Of a stretch of 64,000 nt of DNA, positions 31,747 to 44,278 are shown piece by piece (positions within the stretch are counted from its first letter, which is position 1; each line of letters begins with the position of its first letter). The stretch covers positions 31,372,001 through 31,436,000 of the forward strand of contig CM114273.1 of assembly GCA_050084515.1 (NCBI GenBank). Direction: 5' to 3'. The stretch is from Blasia pusilla. Lineage: Eukaryota; Marchantiophyta; Marchantiopsida; Blasiales. The position numbers and the translations under genes were made by a program. The notes beneath the pieces are model-generated. The model saw only the letters and a program-made list of their open reading frames with translations, was not told where the DNA came from and did not search any database.

Positions 31747-32110
31747 TTGCACACAGATTGGAGCATGTTGGGGCTTGGGCGTTGCTCACCCAACATGATG
31801 ATGAGGGTAGAGAGTTCTTGGTGGCTTACGCTAGCCGCTTGAACAACGTTGCAGAGGCAAAGTACAGCTCGTATGAGGTGAGTGCTTGGTTGCGGTGTGG
31901 GTTGTCGCGCATTTCAAGTGTTACTTATTCGGCAACCCCTTTACCATCATCACTAATCATCAACCACTGAAGTGGTTGATGGAGTCCGACAAGCTTAGAG
32001 GGAAGCTTGCGAGATGGGCTGTGTTGTTGCAGGAGAATGATTTTCACGTGGTACATAGACCTGGGACGCTCAACCAGGATGCAGATGGGTTGAGTCGTAA
32101 CCCATGCCCG
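31747..32110 (+). pseudogene. MT-gypsy copy F: RNase H
   Basis: LHTDWSMLG is followed by a frameshift near 31770, then EGREFLVAYASRLNNVAEAK. A second frameshift near 31880 leads into AVWVVAHFKCYLFG, ITNHQPLKWLMESDKL and DADGLSRNP. It has the Ty3-type RNase H pattern. Broken in two places. Confidence 0.9.
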
Positions 32111-33372
32111 AGTCAGCAAGATGCGACTGGAGCTCGATGGCATGGAGAGAGTGATGAAGAGTCAGTGCCACAATGGCACGCGTTAGCTTATTTAGGCATG
32201 TTGGCTATGGAGAGCCAGAGTGTGGAGACTTCGATGGCGAGGTCTAGTGGAGAGTCCTTGAATCCCGAGGCAAGTGAGGAGACGACAGATGGCCGAGATA
32301 TTCATGATGATGGAGTAGTCTTGGAATACCTTCGGACCGACAGCATTGCGAGCACCGTGGGTGCTAGAGAGCGGGATCGGATCCTACAGCGGGCCAAACG
32401 GTTCCGTTGGGAGGGGACACATGTTTTGAGGGTTTGGGAGGATGGCAGAGTACGCGTAGTGCCGCATCCTTTGCAAAGAGCACGACTAGTGCAACATGCC
32501 CACGAGGAGTTGGGTCACTTTGGGGTGAAGCGGACGTACAACTTGCTCCAGATTCAGTATTGGTGGCGAGGCATGCAGACTGATGTTCAGCCGTTTGTTG
32601 CCAGATGCATGTTGTGTGATCAGGTCCGAGCATCGTTCAATGCTTTGACTCCACAATTGCATCCATTACCAATCATGGGCTTAGGGTATAGATGGAGTTT
32701 GGATTTTGCAGGACCTTTGCCTTTGACGAAGCGTCACAGTTGTTATGTGTTGGTGATGGTCGAGCACTTCTCGAAGTGGATCAAGTTGGTTGCATTGCCT
32801 CACAAAGCGAGTGAGGGAGTAGCTTATGCCTTCCTTGACAGAGTTATGAGTCATTATGGCGCACCGGATGAGGTGTTGACAAACCAGGGTACTGAGTTTC
32901 GCGGTGAGTTCCAGACCTTGTGTGATCAGGCGCCGATCGACCATCGCACGACTTCGCGAGATCATCGTGAGGCGGATGGATTAGCGGAGAGAGTTGTGCA
33001 GATGGTGAAGAAGGGTTTACGCAAGTATGGCTTGCAGAGAGGTCACCTAGGAGATTGGGACCTCTAGTTGCCCTGGTTGGCGATGGGATACAAATTCAGC
33101 AAGCAGGCATCCTTAGCATATTTTTCACCGTACTTGCTACTTTATGGCCGAGAGCTAGATTTACCTACGGCCATTCGTCGAGATGCTTGTGAGGTGTTGG
33201 ACCTTGATGACCCAGATGTATGGATGCGAGCATGTTCTAAGAGGGCTGAGTTTTTTCGGAGAGTGATGCCCATGGCGTTCGAGAACTTGGCGATTGCGCA
33301 ACATCGGAATACGTTGAGGTATGCGACTATTCGGGGTGGTGGTTATCGACCAACTATCCGGAGGTTTCATTA
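32111..33372 (+). pseudogene. MT-gypsy copy F: integrase (near full length)
   Basis: The longest integrase in the window. The HHCC domain has HAHEELGHFGVKRTY and ARCMLCDQ. The core has LDFAGPLPLTKRH (first Asp), TNQGTEF (second acidic position, Asn here, so a D-to-N change) and DGLAERVVQMVKKGL (Glu). A TAG at 33065-33067 follows; the frame then resumes with LPWLAMGYKFS and YLLLYGRELDLPTAIRRDA, and continues to TIRGGGYRPTIRRFH and a stop at 33370-33372. It is one open frame from about 31886 to 33067. The lost catalytic Asp and the stop indicate an inactive enzyme. Confidence 0.93.
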
Positions 33373-33730
33373 GGCAGACTATGTCTACTTGCAGCAGATG
33401 GCATTGACGACGTTGGATGTGACTGCAAGGCGCACTATCCTGAGAGTGCGTTACGTTTTGCCATCCGGTGTTCTCTTGCTAGAGGGATGCGATGGTATGG
33501 TATGGAATGACCATGTGCGTAATTGTGCGCCATGTCACCTTCCTAACATTGATGGTACAGTAGTTCCCGCATGCTTGCGTTGTATGTTGTGTGGTTATGC
33601 CCGTGGTGCGGCCAAGATGCTAGTCTATGATGGATGTTCGAGAGGTTGGCATATGGCATGTCTGACGCCACCTCTCACTAGAGTTCCTTGGGGACGATAG
33701 ATGTGTCCCATATGTACATAGAGGAGATAC
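33373..33730 (+). pseudogene. MT-gypsy copy F: integrase C-terminal domain and PHD finger
   Basis: The integrase tail (ADYVYLQQMALTTLDVTA, SGVLLLEGCDGMVW, NCAPCHLPNIDGTVV) is followed by a PHD-type finger. It reads CMLC, GYARGAAKMLVYDGC (first Cys of the second pair changed to Tyr), SRGWHMACLTPPLTRVP, GR with TAG in place of Trp, then MCPIC. Compared with copy D it preserves the GWH-x2-C and final CPIC, so the two copies together show all eight zinc ligands. Stop after about 33717. Confidence 0.88.
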
Positions 33731-33908
33731 TAGGTGGGTTTCGATTCCGACTTTTTATGTGATATGGATGACAGAAAGTGACTAACGATGGGGCCACATG
33801 AGTTCCCGGCCTTCTTGCTCTTAGCGTCTGAGAGATGTCTGTCATGGTAGGTAGGGATAGATGGCTATCTGGAGTTATAGGGATCTAACCACCAACTAGG
33901 GGGGCGAT

Positions 33909-34550
33909 TGGAGATATTTTAGTACTTCTTGTCTCGTTGTTTGGATACCATGAGTTAGCATGGGATCGTGCGTGTTTGTGTGTGTGTTCGGTTACAGCGA
34001 TGTATGTTGTGTAGCGATGTATATGCGCACGACAACTGTCACATTTTTTAGGATAGATTGGTGAGATCTAGTAGAGCGCCTTTGTGAGTAGTGGAGGACA
34101 CGCTAAGTAGGTCGAGGATGACCAGCTGAGGCCCCGGAAAACGTGAGAGAGCAGGTTTCCCCTTCGTTTCGGCCCATTTGGAGCCATATTGAAGAACTTG
34201 CTATTTTAGGTAAATACCATTTTGAGTATATGATCAATTTTCTATTTTTTGTAAGTGGCCCTTGACCTCCTACAACACGTCAAGAGCCAAGGAGGTGACT
34301 TGGGAAAATAGGTTACCATGGAGAGAGCTTGGGAAAGGGGAGGGGTATACCTCAAGGAGAGAGGGCTTGAGAACTCATTCTCTCTTTGTTGAACCTCTTG
34401 GCATGAGGCGGCGGAGCTATGGTCCCTTGCCTTGTGAGTGTAACCCAAGCCTCTCATTAGGAGAGTGGGTTTGGTTTGACATGAGAGAGAGTGCACATCT
34501 TTGAGAGCTATGGTGTGAAATGGTGTAGAGAGAGATTGGATCTTACTTTA
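33909..34550 (+). mobile_element. MT-gypsy copy F: 3' LTR
   Basis: Starts right after the polypurine tract aactaggggggcga (33894-33907) with TTGGAGATATTTTAG. It includes AGGATAGATTGGTGAGATC, the ccatggagagagcttggg block and ends near ggatcttacttta. The 5' LTR of this copy is missing. If the CA end is ttactttaca, as in copy D at 20310, the last bases are lost here. Confidence 0.7.
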
Positions 34551-34679
34551 ATTGGAGATATTTTAGTACTTCTTGTCTCGTTGTTTGGATGCCATGAGTT
34601 AGCATGGAATCTTGCGTATTTGTGTGTGTGTTCGGTGTCAACGATGTATGTTGTGTAGCGATGTGCATGCGCACGACAC
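34551..34679 (+). repeat. Second copy of the LTR head, truncated
   Basis: attggagatattttagtact to gcgcacgacacc repeats 33907-34036 with few changes, directly abutting the first LTR. It looks like the start of a tandem LTR (LTR-LTR junction) that is cut after about 128 bp. Confidence 0.7.
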
Positions 34680-36031
34680 CACCCTTGGAAATAAGCAATA
34701 GTATCCTCCCAAAAATCAAGGATGAGTCTCAAGCGGCATCGTTGGCTACTGTCAACGGCCAATGGCAAGCATACACCGCATATAACTAAGGAGTGAACGG
34801 AATGCCAACAGACGGAACTAGGGAGCATACGTTCATGTTAGCATGTAAGATATGCACACAAACACAAGGACGGAATGAGAAACCCAACGACTATGATCGA
34901 GGAAGCCAGGTGGTGGGCATCAATCCAAAGGGCAAGGCTCTGATGCCACTACAATTCGACTTGAGATCGACTATTGGATAATGACAACAAAGTGTTTGGT
35001 TGCAATGTCGATGGATCCCAACATTGATGGAGTCACTATAGCCGTCCGATATCAACTTGCGTAAGGGCGGAGTGTGACACGTCTAGACTAGTCTCACCTA
35101 GACCTTAGGTAGATCTAACATAGTCACAAGCATATGGTGCTTAGGACGAGGTAACGATGTAAGCGGCATTGGGAAACAACAAAGAAGGGCGTAAATTGGG
35201 TGGTAGGGAAGAAGAAATTGGGCCTCCTCCCCCTAAATTAATTTTGGATTTTGCTAAAACAACCCCCTAATTATGGGTTAAACACCCAAATTTATCCCTA
35301 ACTTGGATGCTTAATAAGATTCCCTCCAAAGGTGAGTCAACCCTAAGTGGACTTGGCTCACTCTTGCTTTCCTGCATGTGTCCTTGTGGGCGCGAATACC
35401 TTTCCTTGAAGGTCATTTGGCCCTTGCTTTGTTCATCTATGATGCCACATCTCCATTCAACTCCCTCCCTCTAATACGATGCTTTGCGGCATGTCTACAT
35501 CCATCAAGGCCTACTATGCACGGGCGTCCTAGACTCCGTTGCCCTTGCGCGATCGTTCCCAGCCATGTGCACACTCAACTTATCTACACGGCCTCAACCT
35601 ACTTGCATCCTACGTTGATACGACTTACCGCCTCTTGCCCGACCTACCCAACCTAATCCTACGCCCTAGTAGCTACATAGTGACCTAACCCTAGTATGAC
35701 CGTCTCTCTTTTTCGTTCAGTAGTTTCCATAAGTTATGACCTTGTGTTTTACCAGACGATGCTTGACCATGGGTCTGAATCTCTTCCAAACCTTCGCCCC
35801 AACACAACGGACTTTTATCTTCCTTTAATACATAACAAAAAATACTATTCCAACCTTTATGGAAGCCTTTGTGGAGAGGGTCATCCGTCAACTAAAATAC
35901 AAATCATTTCAATTCCATCCGACCGATCACAAAGAGAATTCACCGCTATGCTGACAATTTGTTGGTAGGTATCAAGGGCCAACATGACTTGAGTCAGTAG
36001 AGGTGAAATCAACAATTTCCTTCAAGCTGCC
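34680..36031. other. Intergenic, with a possible primer-binding site
   Basis: No gene recognised. On the minus strand, TGGCATCAGAGCC (34948-34936) differs by one base from the initiator tRNA-Met PBS, so an LTR-retrotransposon remnant may extend to the right of it. Small frames at 35378-35656 and 35691-35891 (minus) match nothing I can name. Confidence 0.35.
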
Positions 36032-36331
36032 AACAAAAGTTCATCCGTTGAAGGAAAGAAGGAAAACTTGGTCCACGAGCTCAGATTAGCTCAAAAAGTT
36101 ATGTAACCACGTGCAAAATGTATTTATGTTTTCTGACGAGTAAATGATGTTCTTTTGTCCTTGGGTACATGTGTATCCAACAGCAAAAGTACATCCGTTG
36201 AAGGAAAGAAGGAAAACTTGGTCCACGAGCTCATATTAGCCTAGAAAGATCCGCAACCACGTGCAAAATGTATTTCTGTTTTTTTACGAGTAAGGGATGT
36301 ACTTTTGTTGTTGGATACAGAGGTACCCAAG
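36032..36331 (+). repeat. Tandem duplication, 150-bp unit, two copies
   Basis: caacaaaagttcatccgttg (36031) recurs as cagcaaaagtacatccgttg (36181), followed in both by gaaggaaagaaggaaaactt and by cacgtgcaaaatgtattt. Units differ by a modest number of substitutions. No coding potential. Confidence 0.85.
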
Positions 36332-39300
36332 AGTGCTTTGTGTCTACTCTAAGTGATTTGTTCTCTCGTATTGATTACATATAAGAGCTCACTTGATCAC
36401 TGTAACATGATGATCTGCGATTTCCAAGCGATTCCAACTTCAGTTTCTCAAGTTGCAAAGAACAATCCTAACTTAGGCAATCTTTCTAGATTCGCTTCTC
36501 CTCACAACTTTGCTTCCAATTTTGTTCATAAACACCACTTATTGCGTACTAGCTTTGCCATACTTGGTGGTTAGTAATACATTTTTTGCCAATAATATAG
36601 CAACAAAGGCTTGAATGGGTGCAAGGATGATTAATAAAGCACTTCACACTCCATTTTATTAAGACAATGTTCTCTAGGTTTGTGTAAAGTTTGCCTATCT
36701 GACAGTGCTTGGACACTTGTAAAATTTTGAATGAAATTACTAGTATATCCACTTTTTTTTCACTAATGTGATAAATAGCTGCAGACTTTGGCTTTAAAAC
36801 TCTGGTAATAAAAAATACATATACACATGTTTTTTGTTTTCCAACCTCCAACATGAATGTTGTTTTTGTTAGGAAGAAGGAAAAACAACATTCTTTGGAT
36901 TCACCACTTTCTCGGTCTACCATGTCTCTTTTCTTTTATTGGAAGCATAGAAACCTATGACATAGTGGAAAACATAGTGTTTTTTCAAACTCCCCACAAT
37001 AAATTGCTCCGAAAATCATACCTGCATTCGTGCAAAGTGCGTGGATAGTTTGACTAGCTTGAAGAAATTGGGGCGAAGGCCCTCAGGATAGGGCACTATT
37101 AAAAAAGAGAGGGAAAAAGGGACAAAAACTCACGAAAAAATGAAAAGACCTTTTTAATATGTTTTTTTGCTGCTTTTAGCAGTCAGCCTGAAATGCCTTA
37201 AACTTGTTCTTTCAAATGCAAGAAGCCAATGTAGTTTGCCTTTCAATAACTCATTTTTCTACTAAACATGGAAAAGAAGCCATCATACCACAAAGCAACT
37301 TGATGGTTTCGCCTTGCGCTAGGACTAAATAATAATAATAATAATATGGCTCGTAATCCGCTAGAACAATTTGAAAATATTCAATTGATTCCTGTTCATA
37401 TAGGAAAACTACACTGCTCAAAGGGATCCCTATTGAGACAACTTAGATGCCCATGTGCACACAAAAGATTTCCCTTGCCCCCTACCATCTTTCTCATTTA
37501 AAATGGAAGTAAAAATGGCTCACAAAGTCTCATTTGTTTTCGAATCTACATCGGCATATCAAGCCACATCCACCCTCCGTCATGAGGGAATCTGGACTCT
37601 AACACTCAAGCTCTTGCCAAGACCTAGCAAGACACATGTTCCAAAGGCTCAACATGAGGAACATGGCTTGTGAAATTCCTTCCCCTCACCTTCATATCTT
37701 TGGGAAGAGCCAAAATAGCTCTTGCCCCCAAAATAGCCCAAATCAATAGCTTGTGCACATAGGTATTGGGTGATTGTTGACTCGATCAACGGTCCACATG
37801 GCCAAAAATAATGCAAAAGGGAAAAATTCCTAAACAAAAAGCTTGACACAATGGAGTTGTCTTCAACCTCATTCACCATCTTGAGACAAAGTTATGCCCT
37901 AAACAATGTGTTGACCCTCTATGTCGTCGACACGATCAAATTCTACCTATTGGCTCATTAAGATGTGACACTCTACAAGTCTAGTATGGCACACCTTGCA
38001 TGCGTAGCACACTAGGTACATGCCAATGGTGTAGGTAGGATTTATGACAATGGTATCGAATGCACCACATAATGGATTTTGTACAAATTTTTTCCATACA
38101 TATAAAGAATCCTTCATTGTAGTATCATTTGGCTATAATGATTGGAATGTTGAATGTCTTCGTTGGAATTTTTTTAGCAAGCTTGAAATAAACATAGAAT
38201 TAAGAGTTAGCAAATTATGTTGCAATTGAATTCCGAACCGGACTAACAATTGGCTCATGGTGTAGCTGCAAAGCAGCACAAAATTGTGAGTATGTTGAGA
38301 GTCAATTGCAATACTAGTATGTTTCCTTGAGTGAGTACTTAAGGAGTTGATGGTTTATGCATATATTTGTCCTCCAACTCCTCCAATTGTGCAAGAGCAT
38401 CGACTCTTACATGATTGGCCGGTACAAAAAATAATGGATCCTAAGAATTGTGTAACAAGTATATTGCAACATTTAGCACAAAATTTATCACTAGATTAAA
38501 GTCATAAAGATCGCTACTCAATCAAAAAGCCTATAATCACTAAGTATACTAGTAAGAGACACGTCTTATGCACAATATGTAAAATATTAACTTTGTATTC
38601 AAATCATCTACATACTCCTCGTCCATTTCTATGTGCTGGTTTGGATATCCAATATAGTCACACCGAAATCATTATCCTCATATTAAAAAATAATTGATTA
38701 TGCAGAAGATGTTCGAGCTTTGCGACCTTTCCAACTTCGTTTGGACAAAGGCCTTGCTCCATTTCAATTTGCTCTCTCCCTTGAGACCATTGTTGGTACT
38801 GGGAATGGTGAAGTGCATCTTTCTTGACGGAATTGCATCCACAAATGGAATAGCATGACTATTTGATTAAAATTTTTTTTGGACTAGTTGGCAACACCTT
38901 AGAGCCCATGAAAAAACGGTGGTGAGAGGAGGAGGTGTCGCAATGGAGGAGTCACTCCTCCGGTAGTAACATAGATGATATCGGTTGTGGATGTTCATTA
39001 TGCACATAAGGGTTTGGGCCTAGAACCTAGGTCCCAAACATCGATCGCTCACATACCTACTATTGGATAGGCGTGATCGAAGTGAATGTTGTACTTGCTA
39101 GTAAGTAGAATGAAGGGTTAAATAATCTTTTCATCTGAACCTACCATATTTCTATGTGTTTGATTAAGATAGTTTTGGATAAAATGGAATAACTATGAAT
39201 GTCATAACCCAGCTTTGACTCGACTCAATAAACTCCCGTCTAGACATGCCATTAGGGTTTTTCCCGAATGGGAGGAATAAACCCTCCGTCCGTAACGAAA

Positions 39301-42200
39301 CCCTAACCGGATCGCTTTCCGAATAGAAAATCCCGCCCCGGGAAGCCCAAAACGACACGTCGTGTTACAAGCTCCGACGAGACGCTGCGTCCGCCGTTCC
39401 CCCCACGTGATCCAGTAACCGCAGTTAGATGTGGTCGGTCAACAGGTCCGATACGGCGTAAGACTGACTCCACTAGAGGCCTCCCTCAGACGTCCAGACG
39501 TATGCGTACCGAAATGCAGCCTGGCGACTTACAGGCTGCCACATGTACCACCGTGCCTGGATCACCGCGCAGTTATCAATGCCGAGGCTGTTGCCGGTTG
39601 CCCTCGGCATTTCCTCACCCGCTCAATGCCGCCTGATTACTTCGGGGCAGGGTAGTCTCCATAGGATATTCGCAGCTGCCCATATCGATCTATGGTCATT
39701 TCGTTTTTTACCTTTGGCATAATTTGACGGATCATACAAATATCCAATGGATTAAGGAGCGTTCTGCTCGTCGTATCACGATCAGAACGTTCCGTTTTTA
39801 CTTCTGGACATAACGATTTACCTTCAGCAGGTTTTCCTGTGACACATTACTGTCCATCGGATATTTCTCAGAAACCCTAGAATGGTCCATGTGGACCTAT
39901 GGTCAAGAAGGTACTCTGTCCGGTGGTCCCCTCCAGCCAATTCACTCAGGCCGTCCTTTTTCCACTAAAAGCCGACTGCCCGGCCTACTACGCCACGCGT
40001 CATCGGATCGGCCGTCCGCTTACTTTTACCCCTTTTTAGGGCTTCGAATTTTGGCGGTTTAGATCAATCCGCTTCGATCACGCCTATCCGCTTGCGACCT
40101 TGTCGCAAGTCGACCTAATTCTATTTTCTTCCTCACATATGGGAGTATAAGTTAAAAACAAGTGACTCATATTTGTTTGTTCGTAAGTAAGATGCTCGTG
40201 TAATTCATAGGTTAAATTTGAACTTCAATGACAAGGTTACTAAATTATATTCTCGAAAGAATTTGTTTCTTATAATATTAAATGAACTATTCAAATTTTG
40301 AGGACTTCACCTACATGCTCACAATTAAATTTTAAGAGTAAAATTGCTTAAGAGAATCACTAATGGAAATCATGTGTTATGCACACTAACTTTGAAACTT
40401 GATTTTGGATAAGAGTTAAATTTTGTTAAGTTGCCCTTGTTTTAGAAGGCTCATCACATCATTACTCTCATCTCTAATTGCAATCACAAAAGTTTATTTA
40501 GCAAAAAATTTCCTCCCTCCCTATAAGTTTATTTAAAATATTCCCCAAAAGATTTATTGGGCTTTCAATATTTTTCGGGGGTACATTCCAATTATTGATG
40601 GATGTTTTTCCTCAAAATTTACTTGATTGAATCCGAAGGTGAGTACTTAACAAAAGCCATTTTGTCCGTACTGTATTGCTTTCTTGTACTATTATTCACG
40701 TAAGGCAATTTCAAACTTTATCCTCATCTCCAAAACCTAACTTATATTCTATATTAATACATAAAAGTATTTGAATCTTAGATTTAACACCATCACACGT
40801 GAGAGTGTTGGAGGGTGAGGGTGTCTCCACTTGAGTTGAGCAAATATGAAAAAGTAATTTATTCACAGTGTTTAAGAGGTCAATGGAAAATTGTTGGAAT
40901 CGGTCCTCGATCCTCAATGAGTTGCCATTGAATCCTACTCCAATTTTTTTCTTTGTACTTTGGAACCCTTGTATGCCCTTGGATGTTCAAGAGGTGGTAA
41001 TATTCATGTAAGATCCCTCACAAATATGCTTCAAGTACTAGGGTTGCTCCAAACGTTCCCTTTGAGGAAGATATAAGCCTAAAATGAGCACTTGGATACT
41101 CTTATAACCTTGGTTTATGAGCCATTTAAGCTAATTATATCACATGATCTATTATTATTTGTGCTAACACTTGACATTAAACTCTAAATTTTGAGAGCCT
41201 AATAAATTTTCCACATATAAAATAAGTGAATGAAACTATTTAAAAAATATTCTCCTTTAATGATTAGATTTGATAATATTTACTAGGATTTGTAAGTTAT
41301 GTTCATCTAAACATCAACTTAGTAATAATAACTGGTCATATTAGCAATACTAATGTGATTTATTAGTAAATCAACACTTTTCCAATTTGACATTTACCAA
41401 TTTTTGCCACACAAATATTGGCATATGTCCTTAATTTGGGGTAAAATAGGGGCACAAATTCGATTGTGGAGGTTAATCAAATTCAAGTCGACCTCAAAGG
41501 TTACTCACCTACGAGATCAAGGTAATGATGGGCAACTCACATCACCCAATATTAGTTAACCCATACATGGTATGGTTATTTATATTAATACTAGGGAATG
41601 TCCCTTTGATTTTCGAACATTTCTCCTCGTGACGCTTGGCCCTCTTAGCCAATAAGGTTGTTCAAAATTGAGATGAGAAGTCCATTAAGAATTACTATGT
41701 GACTAATGATTTATCTAACTCCCAAACTAAATCACTAGTCACATAATAATAACTAGCAATTAATATTGTTAATATGTAAGTCATTAATGATCTTCTATAT
41801 TATTATTGGATAATGCCCCTTTGAATTTCAAAGACCTTTACTCCTGACACACCTGGCCCTCTAAGTTAATAGAGGGCAAGGTGATGGTTTGGTCTTTGAT
41901 CAACAAATTTATTCAAAATTCGTTTAAAAAATTTAAAATTGATTAATATTTTGATCACAAATTATTTCTTTTATTAATTTAAATTATCCCTTGCAAAAAC
42001 GTCCACTAAACTTACGAGCAAATACCGAAACATCAACAAGCCTCCTAAACTTTGACTGTCATTCGCGTGAGGTTTTCACCCCCAATACATTAGTTAACGA
42101 GGTAAAAGCGAAGATGCTTGCCACGGTCGACAGAGACGGCACGACAATGGCCTTGAGGACGGCGTAAGCGGGGGAGACATGTCTAAAAATTGGACGTCCC
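36332..42200. other. Long AT-rich intergenic stretch
   Basis: No gene supported. It holds an AAT microsatellite near 37329-37345, a GC-richer patch at 39220-40100 with a 74-codon frame of unknown nature (39431-39655), and an in-frame piece at about 38703-38825 encoding VRALRPFQLRLDKGLAPFQF that I cannot place. Two related short segments near 41590 and 41810 (tgtccctttgattttc / tgcccctttgaatttc) suggest an old repeat. Confidence 0.5.
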
Positions 42201-44278
42201 TAAAAATTGCCGTTCCCAAAAAAAGGCGCCTTGTGTAGGTACCCGTTTCTTCAAGCGGGCATTCGCCGTGGCCACGACTCCCGGGGGCTTCCAACTCCGG
42301 CAGTGAGTGGCCCTATTAGCCAGCTACTCCGTTCCCATGGGCCGCTGTGTGGGTCGGCTACCGGATACGAGACTCTCCGGGACAGGCGGGGGCGGGGAAA
42401 CGGGGACGCCGGAACCGGGAGACTGGCTCCGGAGACCGACGGAACCGTATGTTGTGATTAATCGTATTTGTTCTGGATTTGGGTTTGGGTTCGGGCCCTG
42501 TAAGCCCGTGAAGGAGCTTACAGGGTCCCGTGAAGGAGCTTACAGAGTCCCGTGAAGGAGCTTCCAGGGTCCGCGTTGCGGTCTCGGGGTCTGTCGAGCT
42601 TCGCGTTGCGGGTCGCGCCACGAGCGCCGCCGCGTTCTGAGTTCCAAGGAGACCCTAACTGGAGCGTTGCGTTCGGAGCTGTGCCTCTCTTCGCATCACT
42701 CGTCCGCCTCAGCAGCGGAGCTCGGATCGCCTGCTTTCTCCTCCCGGAACCTCGCGTGGCTTCGAGCCTGGTAAGCGCATCTCGTTTCCCCGCATGTCTG
42801 TCCGTGTTGATTTTGATGGAGTTTGGATTGGTGTGCTGTGGACGGCCGGCGTGGTCCTAGTGTCGTCGGTCGTGTGTGTACTCGATGGGGTGTTTGTGAG
42901 GTTCCCACTGCCTAGCTACGCGTGATCTGCTGAACGAGTCCGTGAGGTGCGATCGGTTCTCGATCGTCGCGGATGCTCCCGTTCTGTTGTTGGTAGCTGA
43001 CCCATGGGATGTCTCACGGCTGGTGGCGTTGTGTCGCTGTGATGTGGCCATGAAATTGTGTCTGTCGCATTCGTGGATGCTACTGTTTGTATGTGCGGCC
43101 TCAGGTGTGTACGAGTAGCGCATGTGGAGGACAGGTTTCCGATCTGATCGAACCGCGGCTTGAGAATGCTGTCTCTGCATTCCTGCCGGTTTGGGTACTC
43201 GTCTTGTAGGTTGCATCAGCGGATCTCCCATGCCTTGACCTCTGCCGTGGTGCAGTGCTTTTACTCTCTGAAGTCGCGGAATGCGCTCGAAAGCCCTCGA
43301 CCTGGCCACTAACCGTGTAGTCCGATTTGTGATCCATCCAAATGGATGTGATATTCTTTGGAGATTCTTTTTAGATTCCGTGAGCGTTTGTTGTCACCGA
43401 ATCGTTGTACTTGGTGTTTCGTGCCCAGTGATATGGATTGAACGCTTTGCCCATCTAGATCCGAGCGAGTGGCTGTGCATGCGCAAGATGTTGATAAAAG
43501 GTGCCCAAGATTGCTCGGATATCTCGCATAGGAAGTCATGATACTCTTGCTTGAATGCCCTGATATCTCCCAATAGAAGCCATGATATTCTGGCTTCAAT
43601 ATAAAATAACACGCTAGTACTTACTGTCCCCAGGGATCGGTCTTCAAGTTCGCTTCGTTCAAGTTATGCGGTGTGAGTCCTGTGGTAACGAAGAGCACTG
43701 TCGCATTCACTTTACTCTACCTATGTGGGATTTGATTGTAGGACTGTTTTTCAATGTGGTTCCCTCTGTGTCCTGGATGTGGTGTCCCGAGTTCTCACCT
43801 TCGTTTTCATCTTTCCGATCTGGATGAAAGAGTTCGGATCCTGAGGTATTTGGAGGCGAGTAATGACGTGACCGGATATTTCTCTTTCTGAAGAAATTCG
43901 ATATTGTAGCAATACTATTGATGAGATTTGGTGCCACTATTCCGAGACTCTCTTAGCTGGACGACTTGCCCTGGTTGACCGTGTAATCTAATTCGTTGAC
44001 AGCCTTTTGGATCAATTGGCGTTCCGTCTGTGGAAGCGTGGACCTCGTTGGCTTCCGTTACATGGCTGCCGAATCTCGTGGATATGATTATAGTCATGCG
44101 TGAGGATCATAAGGCATCTAGGTTTGGTCTCTCGTGATCGACAGGTTCTGCCGACTCTCTTGATTGGCGGGTCAGATCTAGTAGTTCTACGCCCTGAATC
44201 AGAATGCTTTCTCCGTTTCGTATTCACCCTCCACTCCGGGTGATCCTGTGCAGAGGGTTTGCTTCGAAGTAACTTAAG
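42201..44278 (+). promoter_or_regulatory. Upstream region and probable 5' UTR with leader intron of the carrier gene
   Basis: GC-rich, with a CpG-dense part at 42230-42860. A donor-like CTG|GTAAGC at 42769-42774 and an acceptor-like tgtgcag ending at 44253 could bound a leader intron of about 1.5 kb, leaving a 25-base second untranslated exon before the ATG at 44279. A transcription start and TATA box were not identified. The splice prediction is by eye only. Confidence 0.4.
42505..42572 (+). repeat. Three tandem 22-bp units upstream of the carrier gene
   Basis: cccgtgaaggagcttacagg begins at 42505, 42527 and 42549, the last with cttccagg. It sits in the candidate promoter or first exon. Function unknown. 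Confidence 0.8.

Noticed and set aside
36032-36331. CRISPR-like array
   Set aside because: Only two long units with divergence and no spacers; a plant nuclear tandem duplication.
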